In this document: positions 41,422 through 48,508 of the stretch, piece after piece
How positions within the stretch are numbered: the stretch's first letter is position 1
Layout of the letters: every line of letters starts with the position of its first letter
DNA from: Couchioplanes azureus
Lineage (GTDB): Bacteria > Actinomycetota > Actinomycetes > Mycobacteriales > Micromonosporaceae
DNA length: 64,000 nt
Direction of reading: 5' to 3'
Assembly: GCF_014648355.1 (NCBI RefSeq)
Contig: NZ_BMQY01000002.1
Coordinates: forward strand, 186,001 to 250,000
Translations under genes and position numbers: made by a program
The notes under the pieces: generated by a model
Told to the model about the DNA's origin: nothing
The model's input: the letters and a program-made list of their open reading frames with translations, nothing else
Database searches by the model: none

Positions 41422-44223
41422 ATGAGCGACGGCACCAGCACGATGGACCACGCGGGCACCGACCTGGGCGGACACCCGCCATGGTTCGCCCGGCCGGTGG
41501 ACGCCACGGTCGCGGCGCTGGAGAGCGACGCCGGCCGTGGCCTCAGCCGCGACGAGGCGGCGGAACGGTTGCGCCGGCACGGGCCCAACCGCATCGCCGC
41601 CGAGAAGCCGCCCTCGGCGTGGGCGATCGCGCTGCGCCAGCTGCGGGACCCGATGAACGTCATGCTGGTGGCCGTCGTCGCCGCCGGCGTGCTGATCGGC
41701 GAGCTCTCCACCTCGATCATCGTGGGCCTGCTGCTGCTGCTCAACGTGGTGCTCGGTGCCCGGCAGGAGCTCAAGGCCCGGGCCAGCGTGGACGCGCTCT
41801 CGCGGATGCAGGTGCCGGAGGCCGGGGTGGTCCGCGACGGCGGGCTCACGCTGGTGCCGGCCGTCGAGGTCGTTCCCGGCGACATCGTCCGCCTGGAGGC
41901 CGGCGACCTGGTTCCCGCCGACGGGCGCATCGTGCGTTCCGCGACGCTGGAGACGCAGGAGGCCGCGCTCACCGGCGAGAGCGCACCCGTCGCCAAGGAC
42001 GCCCGTACCCTGGCGAGCGAGGACGTCGCGCTCGGCGACCGGTCGAGCATGCTGTTCCAGGGCACCTCGGTGACCCGCGGTACGGCGACCATGGTCGTCA
42101 CGGCGACCGGCATGCGGACCGAGATGGGCCGGATCGCGACCATGCTGCGCACCGTGCACCGGACCCGGTCGCCGCTGCAGCGCGAGCTCGACACGTTGAC
42201 CAGGATCCTCGGCGTCGTCGCCTGGAGCGCCGTCGCGTTCATCGTGGTCGTCGGCTGGTGGCGCGGCATGCCGTTCGACAGCCTCCTGATGCTGGGCACC
42301 GCCATGGCCATCTCGGCGATCCCCACCGGCCTGCCGGCCTTCGTGGCGGGCCTGCTCTCGTACGGCGCCAAGAGCCTCGCGGAGGCGAAGGCCATCGTCA
42401 AGAACCTCACCGACGTGGAGACGCTCGGCGCCACCAGCGCCATCAACACGGACAAGACCGGCACGCTGACGATGAACGAGATGATGGTCTCGGTCATCTA
42501 CGCGCACGACGCCTGGTTCACCGTCGGGGGCGAGGGCTACCGCAAGTCCGGAACCGTCACCTCGGCGGCGGGTGCGCCGGTGCCCGACTTCACCCGGCTG
42601 GCCCTGGGGCTCGTCCTGGACAGCGACGCGGCCGTCGGCGACGACGGGAGCGTGGTGGGTGACCCGACCGAGGCCGCGCTGGTGGTGCTGGCCGCCAAGC
42701 TCGGCGTGGATGCCGCGGAGACGCGGCGGCGCTACCCGCGGCTGGCCGAGGTGCCGTTCGACTCGGACTACAAGTTCATGGCGACCTTCCACCGCTACCC
42801 GGTCGGCGGCACCGAGCGGGTCGTCGCCCTGGTCAAGGGCGCCCCGGACGTGGTGCTCGCCCGCTGCGCCACGGCCGGCGGACCGCTGGACGGCTCCGCG
42901 GTGCCGATCGAGCGGGCCCGCGCCGACATCGCGGCCGCGAACCGGCGCATGGGCGAGCAGGGGCTGCGGGTGCTCGCCTTCGCGGCCCGCCTCATCGGGC
43001 CCGACGAGGTCCCGGCGCTGACCAAGGACCCGATGTCGCTGGTCCGGAACCTCGGTTTCGTCGCCATGGCGGGGATGATCGACCCGCTGCGCGCGGAGGC
43101 CGGGGACGCCGTCCGCACCGCGCTGGCGGCCGGCATCGACGTCCGGATGATCACCGGCGACCACGCCGTCACGGCCCAGGCCATCGGCGCGACGCTCGGC
43201 CTGGGGCCGGGCGCGATCAGCGGCCGGGAGCTGCGCGAGCTGTCCGACGACGAGCTGGCCCGGCGGCTGCCGGAGCTGCACGTCTTCGGCCGGGTCTCGC
43301 CCGAGGACAAGCTGCGCCTCGCCCGGGCGATGCAGGAGCAGGGCATGATCGTCGCCATGACCGGGGACGCGGTCAACGACGCCGCGGCGCTGAAGCAGGC
43401 CGACATCGGCGTGGCGATGGGCAGCGGCAGCGAGGTCACGAAGCAGGCCGCGCGGATGATCCTCACCGACGACAACTTCGGCACCCTGGTCCGCGCCGTC
43501 GAGATCGGCCGCCGCGTCTACGAGAAGATCGTCGCGTACGTGCGCTACCAGATGACCCAGCTCCTGGCGCTCGTCATGTTGTTCGTGGCGGCCACCGCCT
43601 TCAACGTCAACCAGGGTGTGGCACTGACCCCGTCGATGGTGCTCTACCTGTTCTTCTGCGCCACCGCGGTCGGCGTCGTCATCATCGCCGTCGACCCGGG
43701 GGACCCCGAGGTCATGCACCGGCCGCCGCGGGACCCGGCGGTCCCGATCACCCATCGCACCGCCGTGCTGTTCTGGCTGCTCTACGCGGCCGTGCTCTTC
43801 CTCGCGGCGCTCGTGCCCCTGGTCGCCGGCCCGGACCGGCCCCGGCCCGACGCACCGAGCACCGCCATGACCATGACGTTCGTGGTCATGGGGCTGGGTA
43901 CCGTCGGCAACGCCCTGGTCAACCGCCGCGATCCCGCCAGCGGGCTGCTGCCCCCGGTGCTCGAGGCCGCGGCGATCGCACTGATCCCGGCCGGCCTGGT
44001 CCTCCTGGCGACGCGCGTCGACTTCCTGCAGCAGAGCCTGCTGACCCAGGCCCTCACCGGGCGGCAGTGGCTGGCCTGCTTCCTGCTCGCCCTGGCGCTG
44101 CCGCTGACCGTCGAGGTCGCGAAGGCGATCCGCCGCGGCCGCGCACCGGGGGTGAGCCTCGACGCCGGGCGCGCGGTCACGCCGGCGCGGGCCCGCTCGG
44201 CCACGACGAGGAGGAGCTCATGA
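41422..44223 (+). CDS. P-type cation ATPase, CtpF/P2-like
   Basis: 933 residues, complete. N-terminal cation-ATPase domain (WFARPVDATVAALESD), TGES (184-187), phosphorylation site DKTGT (344-348), KGAPD nucleotide motif, TGDHAVTAQAIG and GDAVNDAAALK hinge. The M4 ion motif reads AIPTGLP (300-306) where Ca2+ and Na+/K+ pumps have PEGLP, so a liganding Glu is absent. The hinge has AVNDAA for GVNDAP. M. tuberculosis CtpF, a DosR-regulon pump, is the nearest functional parallel. The ion is uncertain. Its stop overlaps PPK2 copy 2 (ATGA). Confidence 0.88.
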   Translation: MSDGTSTMDHAGTDLGGHPPWFARPVDATVAALESDAGRGLSRDEAAERLRRHGPNRIAAEKPPSAWAIALRQLRDPMNVMLVAVVAAGVLIGELSTSIIVGLLLLLNVVLGARQELKARASVDALSRMQVPEAGVVRDGGLTLVPAVEVVPGDIVRLEAGDLVPADGRIVRSATLETQEAALTGESAPVAKDARTLASEDVALGDRSSMLFQGTSVTRGTATMVVTATGMRTEMGRIATMLRTVHRTRSPLQRELDTLTRILGVVAWSAVAFIVVVGWWRGMPFDSLLMLGTAMAISAIPTGLPAFVAGLLSYGAKSLAEAKAIVKNLTDVETLGATSAINTDKTGTLTMNEMMVSVIYAHDAWFTVGGEGYRKSGTVTSAAGAPVPDFTRLALGLVLDSDAAVGDDGSVVGDPTEAALVVLAAKLGVDAAETRRRYPRLAEVPFDSDYKFMATFHRYPVGGTERVVALVKGAPDVVLARCATAGGPLDGSAVPIERARADIAAANRRMGEQGLRVLAFAARLIGPDEVPALTKDPMSLVRNLGFVAMAGMIDPLRAEAGDAVRTALAAGIDVRMITGDHAVTAQAIGATLGLGPGAISGRELRELSDDELARRLPELHVFGRVSPEDKLRLARAMQEQGMIVAMTGDAVNDAAALKQADIGVAMGSGSEVTKQAARMILTDDNFGTLVRAVEIGRRVYEKIVAYVRYQMTQLLALVMLFVAATAFNVNQGVALTPSMVLYLFFCATAVGVVIIAVDPGDPEVMHRPPRDPAVPITHRTAVLFWLLYAAVLFLAALVPLVAGPDRPRPDAPSTAMTMTFVVMGLGTVGNALVNRRDPASGLLPPVLEAAAIALIPAGLVLLATRVDFLQQSLLTQALTGRQWLACFLLALALPLTVEVAKAIRRGRAPGVSLDAGRAVTPARARSATTRRSS

Positions 44224-45005
44224 CCAAGCAGGAACGGCTGAAGAACAAGCCGTACCAGCGGGAACTGCGCATCCTGCACGGCGAGCTGGTCGCCATGCAG
44301 GAGTGGGTGAAGGCCTCCGGCGCCAAGATCTGCATCCTCTTCGAGGGTCGCGACACCGCGGGCAAGGGCGGCACGATCAAGGCGATCACGGAACGGGTCA
44401 GCCCCCGCGTCTTCCGCGTCGTCGCGCTTCCGGCGCCGACCGAGCGGGAGCGGTCCCAGCTGTACCTGCAGCGGTACGTGCCGCACCTGCCGGGCGCCGG
44501 CGACGTGGTGATCTTCGATCGCAGCTGGTACAACCGGGCGGGCGTGGAGCGGGTCATGGACTTCTGCACCGAGCAGCAGACCCACGACTTCCTGCAGGCC
44601 GTTCCGGGCGTGGAACGTGCCATCGTGGACTCCGGGGTCATCCTGCTCAAGTACTGGCTGGAAGTCAGCCGGGAGGAGCAGACGCGGCGCCTCGAGAGCC
44701 GCATCAACGATCCCCGCAAGGTGTGGAAGCTGTCCGATCTCGACCTGCGGTCGTACGCCCGGTGGTACGACTACTCCCGGGCGCGCGACGCCATGTTCCG
44801 TGCCACGGACACCGCCTGGGCACCGTGGTTCGTGGCGGACACCGACGACAAGAAGCGCGGCCGCCTCAACATCATCAGCCATCTGCTCAGCCGTGTCCCC
44901 TACCAGCCGCTACCGCGCAAGGACGTGTCGCTGCCGAAGGGCCAGAAGGCCGGCGGCTACCGCGAGCCGGACGTGTCCGTGCGGCGCATCCCCACGCCGT
45001 TCTGA
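44220..45005 (+). CDS. ppk2: Polyphosphate kinase 2 family protein (copy 2)
   Basis: 261 residues. Walker A FEGRDTAGKGG, Walker B IFDRSWYNRAGVERV and the lid region RRLESRINDPRKVWKLSD are intact, followed by RWYDYSRARDAMF. It differs from copy 1 in the DTAG Walker variant and a longer C-terminus (SVRRIPTPF). Start 44220 overlaps the ATPase stop (ATGA) with GAGGAG upstream, so the pump and the kinase are translationally coupled. That could supply nucleotide from polyphosphate when ATP is low (inference). Its 3' end overlaps the convergent DUF1269 gene by 49 bp. Confidence 0.92.
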   Translation: MTKQERLKNKPYQRELRILHGELVAMQEWVKASGAKICILFEGRDTAGKGGTIKAITERVSPRVFRVVALPAPTERERSQLYLQRYVPHLPGAGDVVIFDRSWYNRAGVERVMDFCTEQQTHDFLQAVPGVERAIVDSGVILLKYWLEVSREEQTRRLESRINDPRKVWKLSDLDLRSYARWYDYSRARDAMFRATDTAWAPWFVADTDDKKRGRLNIISHLLSRVPYQPLPRKDVSLPKGQKAGGYREPDVSVRRIPTPF

Positions 45006-45487
45006 CCGCCGAACGTCTCGAGCAGGACGTCGCGCTCGGCGTCGGTGAGGTTGGTGGCGATCAGGGTGCTCCGCATGCCCCGGAACCGCTCCCCCAGGCG
45101 GTCGAGGTCGCCGTGCTCCGTGACGGCGAACAGCGCCGACGTCCCGGCGGTCACCTCGGAGCGGATCTTCTCCAGCTGCTCCCTGGTGATCCCCGCGTCC
45201 TCGATCACGCTGCCCAGCGCGCCGAGCGCGGCCCCCGCCAGGCCACCGACCAGCGGTACGAAAAACAGGGTGCCGATGAGCAGGCCGAACACCGCACCCC
45301 AGCCCGCGCCCTGCCACATGCCCTGGCGCCCGTGGGCGGTCGTGGGGTGGTCCGCGTCCGACGGCCACCGGACGATCGCATAGTCCTCCACCTTGACCAG
45401 GCCGTCCGCCTCGGCGTTCCGGAGGATGTGCTCGGCGCGGTCCGCGCCGTCCGCGTCGTCGAACTTCCACACGGTGAAGGTTGTCAT
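44957..45487 (-). CDS. DUF1269-family membrane protein (copy 2)
   Basis: 176 residues: MTTFTVWKFDDADGADRAEHIL, a DYAIVRWP strand, a Gly-rich hydrophobic hairpin (WGAVFGLLIGTLFFVPLVGGLAGAAL region) and GITREQLEKIRSEVTAGTSALFAV at the C-terminus, the same layout as the copy at 26818. Function unknown. It has box 14 upstream, with a -10-like CACCAT on its strand (predicted start near 45539). Confidence 0.85.
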   Translation of the reverse strand: MTTFTVWKFDDADGADRAEHILRNAEADGLVKVEDYAIVRWPSDADHPTTAHGRQGMWQGAGWGAVFGLLIGTLFFVPLVGGLAGAALGALGSVIEDAGITREQLEKIRSEVTAGTSALFAVTEHGDLDRLGERFRGMRSTLIATNLTDAERDVLLETFGGQNGVGMRRTDTSGSR

Positions 45488-45573
45488 CGCCGGCTCCCGA
45501 TGTCGGTGTGCCCCGCGGCGTCCCGCCCGGGGACCTGCCGATCCCATGGTGGCCGCAAGCCCGCCGCCCACCC

Positions 45574-45590
45574 TCATCCCCGCCGGATGA
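45574..45590. promoter_or_regulatory. Inverted GGATGA box 14, bidirectional
   Basis: TCATCC-CCGCC-GGATGA, the perfect consensus. Plus strand: -10-like GACCGT (45613-45618) serving the 45665 unit. Minus strand: CACCAT (45546-45551) serving the DUF1269 gene. Both hexamers are exactly 31 bp from the centre. Confidence 0.8.
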
Positions 45591-45664
45591 GGCACGTCCG
45601 GTGCCCGCCCGGGACCGTCGACCCACGGGCGGCCGTCCGCGCCGCCGCGGGCGAGGAGGACACC

Positions 45665-46138
45665 ATGACGGCGATGTACCAGTCCGCGAGCCCCCAGCCA
45701 CGCGCCATGCTCAACGCCGGCCGGCTGTGGGCCGGCGGTGGCGCGACCGCCGTCGTGGCGGCACTCATCGCGATCGTCGGGATCCTGGTCGGTCGCGGCC
45801 TGTTCGGGGTCGAGGTCCTCGCCCCCAAGGGCGCCGGCGTCTGGGGCGACGCCAGCACTTTCTGGTACGCCTTCGGCGCCGCGATGCTCAGCCTGGTGGC
45901 GACCGGCCTCATGCACCTGCTGCTGCTGTTCACGCCGCGGCCGATGTTGTTCTTCGGCTGGGTCATGACGCTGGCGACGGTGGTGGCGATGCTGGCGCCC
46001 TTCGTCACCGAGAACGACCTGGGCTCCCGGATGTTCACCGCGGGCCTCAACTTCTTCCTCGGCGTCGCGATCGGCTCGCTGGTCGCGGGCTCCGCGCGTA
46101 CGGCGGTACGCGCGGCACCCGCGCCGCGGCGGTACTGA
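45665..46138 (+). CDS. DUF6069-family four-helix membrane protein
   Basis: 157 residues. AGRLWAGGGATAVVAALIAI, FGVEVLAPKG, STFWYAFGAAMLSLVATGLM, MHLLLLFTPRPMLFFGWVMT and LNFFLGVAIGSLVAGSA give the DUF6069 pattern of four helices. Function unknown. GAGGAGGAC upstream of ATG 45665. It opens a four-gene unit with a DUF7144-type and two further membrane proteins. Confidence 0.82.
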   Translation: MTAMYQSASPQPRAMLNAGRLWAGGGATAVVAALIAIVGILVGRGLFGVEVLAPKGAGVWGDASTFWYAFGAAMLSLVATGLMHLLLLFTPRPMLFFGWVMTLATVVAMLAPFVTENDLGSRMFTAGLNFFLGVAIGSLVAGSARTAVRAAPAPRRY

Positions 46139-46154
46139 CAGAAGCGGAGGAGCC

Positions 46155-46595
46155 ATGACGCACAGTGAGCGACTTCGGGCGAAAGAACCGGAGGTGACCA
46201 CCGCCTGGCTCGGCTGGGTCGTGTTCATCGGCATCATCCTCTGCGCCGCCGGGCTGATCAACGCCGTCCAGGGACTCGTCGCGATCTTCGACGACGGTTT
46301 CTACCGAGCACCGACGTCGTCGCTGGTCGTCGACGCCGACTACGCCGTCTGGGGATGGGCGTTGCTGATCCTGGGCGGCACGCTGCTGTTCGCCGGCGCG
46401 GGCGTGGTGCTGGGCTACCGGTGGGCCCGGGTCGTCGGCGTGGTGGTGGCCTCGATCAACGCGCTGGTGAACCTGGGGTTCGCGACCGCGTACCCGACCT
46501 GGACCATCCTGGCGGTGTGCTTCGACGTGTCGGCGATCTACGCCCTGATCGTCCACGGCGGCGAGGCCAAGGCGCTGCGGGCCGGCCGGAGATGA
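46155..46595 (+). CDS. DUF7144-type four-helix membrane protein (copy 3)
   Basis: 146 residues with four helices: WLGWVVFIGIILCAAGLINA, WGWALLILGGTLLFAGAG, WARVVGVVVASINALVNLGF and ILAVCFDVSAIYALIVHGGE. It shares VVDADYAVWGWA and FDDGFYRA with copy 2. GCGGAGGAG upstream of ATG 46155. Its stop overlaps the next start (ATGA). Function unknown. Confidence 0.85.
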   Translation: MTHSERLRAKEPEVTTAWLGWVVFIGIILCAAGLINAVQGLVAIFDDGFYRAPTSSLVVDADYAVWGWALLILGGTLLFAGAGVVLGYRWARVVGVVVASINALVNLGFATAYPTWTILAVCFDVSAIYALIVHGGEAKALRAGRR

Positions 46596-48007
46596 CGGAC
46601 ATGGCCGCCCCACCGGGGCCTGCCCCCGCCGGTACGGACGAGCTCGCGCGGCTGCGCGCCGAGGTCTCCACGCTGCACGCCCGGCTCGACACCCGGCAGC
46701 GGCGGGCCGCCGCGGTCGTCGCGCTGCGCCGCGTCACGGCCGCCCTCCTCGTCGTCCTCACGGCGTTCGCACTGGCGGCGAGCGTGGTGGGGATCTGGGC
46801 GGCCACCACCGTCCTCGACACCGACCGCTGGGTCGCGACGGTGGCGCCACTCCCCCGGGACCCGCAGATCGCGGCGGCCGTGGCGGAGTACACCACGACC
46901 GAGGTGTTCGAGGCCGTCGACGTGGAGCAGCGGATCCGTGCGGTGCTGCCCGAGCAGGCGGCGTTTCTCGCGGCGCCGGTCACCCAACAGCTTCGTGGCG
47001 CCGTACGCTCGACCGTGGACGACGTCCTGCAGAGCGAGCGCTTCGCCGGTATCTGGGCCGAGCTGAACCGCCGGGCGCACCAGCGCGCCCTCGCCGTCGT
47101 CGAGGGGACCAGCACGGTCGTGACCGGCCGGCCGGACCGGATCGAGATCGACCTGCTGCCCCTGATCAACCAGGTGCTCCGGCAGCTGAGCGCCCAGATG
47201 CCGACGCTGTTCGGCAAGCAGCTTTCCCTGCCGGATCTCAGCAGCGGTGAGATCCCCGCGAACCTGCGGGTGAAGGTGCAGGAGGTGCTGGGGGTGACGC
47301 TGCCGGCGAACTTCGCGCAGTTCACCGTCTACGACTCCGGGCAGTTGTGGGCCGCCCAGCAGGCGGTGGCGACGGCCAAGCGTGATCTGCTGCTCGGCGT
47401 GATCGGCACCGTCGTCCTGCTCGCCCTCGCGCTCCTGATCTCACCACAGCGCCGGCGTACGCTGCTGCAACTGGGCCTCTGGCTGATCGTCGCCGCCGTG
47501 GCGGTGACCGCGGCGCTGCGCGTCGTCCGCGCCGAGCTGCTCGAGAGGGTCCCGGCAGGGGTCTATCGCGACGGCGTCGCCGCGACCTTCACGAGTGTCT
47601 TCGGGCCGCTGCGCGACCGGGGGGTGCAGCTCATCGTGCTGGGCGCCGTGCTGGCCCTGGGGATGTACCTGATCGGTCCGGGACGGTGGCCGAGGTGGCT
47701 GCGCGCCCGGGCCGCCACCGGGCTGCGTGCCACCGGCCGGGGGATCGGCGCCCTCACCCGGATCCTGGTCGCGCAGGGCCCCGGCTGGGCCGCCGCCCAT
47801 CGGGACGCGCTGCGCGTCGGCGGCGTCGTCACGGCCGCCGTACTCGCGCTGCTGATATCGTCCTGGCTCTCCCTGCTCGTGGTCGCGCTGGCGCTGGCGG
47901 CATACGAGGTGGGCGTCACGGTGCTCGCCCGGTCGGCCCGGCCCGGGCCGGGCGCCGGGGTGGCGCTGACCGCCCGGCCGGGCCGCACGGCGCCGAGCGC
48001 GGGCTGA
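46592..48007 (+). CDS. Large uncharacterised membrane protein
   Basis: 471 residues. A short coiled-coil-like N-terminus (ELARLRAEVSTLHARLDTRQRR), TM1 (LRRVTAALLVVLTAFALAAS), then an extracytoplasmic domain of about 200 residues (LDTDRWVATVAPLPRDPQIA; IEIDLLPLINQVLRQLSAQM), four more helices and a Pro/Gly tail. Proteins of this layout are common hypothetical integral membrane proteins in actinobacteria. I know no function. It is translationally coupled to copy 3 of the DUF7144-type protein. Confidence 0.75.
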   Translation: MTDMAAPPGPAPAGTDELARLRAEVSTLHARLDTRQRRAAAVVALRRVTAALLVVLTAFALAASVVGIWAATTVLDTDRWVATVAPLPRDPQIAAAVAEYTTTEVFEAVDVEQRIRAVLPEQAAFLAAPVTQQLRGAVRSTVDDVLQSERFAGIWAELNRRAHQRALAVVEGTSTVVTGRPDRIEIDLLPLINQVLRQLSAQMPTLFGKQLSLPDLSSGEIPANLRVKVQEVLGVTLPANFAQFTVYDSGQLWAAQQAVATAKRDLLLGVIGTVVLLALALLISPQRRRTLLQLGLWLIVAAVAVTAALRVVRAELLERVPAGVYRDGVAATFTSVFGPLRDRGVQLIVLGAVLALGMYLIGPGRWPRWLRARAATGLRATGRGIGALTRILVAQGPGWAAAHRDALRVGGVVTAAVLALLISSWLSLLVVALALAAYEVGVTVLARSARPGPGAGVALTARPGRTAPSAG

Positions 48008-48496
48008 GTGGGCACCGTGGCGAGGCCGGCGCACGATGTGCAGGAGGCCACGGCGGCGGGACTCTACGGGATCATCGTGAGCTCCGCCGTCATGGCCGCC
48101 TCGCATGCGCCGACGGCCGCGGCCACCGTGGCCACGGTGGTCGTCACCCTGTCGGTCTACTGGGCCGCCGAGCGCTACGCCCGGATCCTGGCCGAGCGCA
48201 TCCACCAGGGCCATCGCCCCCGCTGGGACACCATCCGCACGCAGCTCACCACCGGATGGGAGATGATCACCGCTTCGCTGCTTCCGCTCGGCGTCCTGGT
48301 CGCGGTGTGGCTGACCCGGCGGGAGCTGCGCACGGCGGTGGTGGCGGCGCTGGTGTGCAGCACCGCGCTGCTCTGCCTGGCGGGCTGGCGGATCGGCCGG
48401 CAGGGCCGGCTGTCCGCGCGGGAACAGCTCGTCTGCACCGTGGTGGCGGGCCTGTTCGGCGTGGCCATGATCGTGCTGAAGACGCTGCTGCACTGA
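48008..48496 (+). CDS. Uncharacterised four-helix membrane protein
   Basis: 162 residues. An N-terminal amphipathic start (HDVQEATAAGLYGIIVSSAV), four hydrophobic helices (for example AAATVATVVVTLSVYWAAER and AREQLVCTVVAGLFGVAMIV). GTG 48008 follows the previous stop directly, so it is probably translated by coupling. Family unknown to me. It ends 12 bp from the convergent MalT-type regulator gene. Confidence 0.7.
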   Translation: MGTVARPAHDVQEATAAGLYGIIVSSAVMAASHAPTAAATVATVVVTLSVYWAAERYARILAERIHQGHRPRWDTIRTQLTTGWEMITASLLPLGVLVAVWLTRRELRTAVVAALVCSTALLCLAGWRIGRQGRLSAREQLVCTVVAGLFGVAMIVLKTLLH

Positions 48497-48508
48497 CCGG
48501 CCGGTAGC

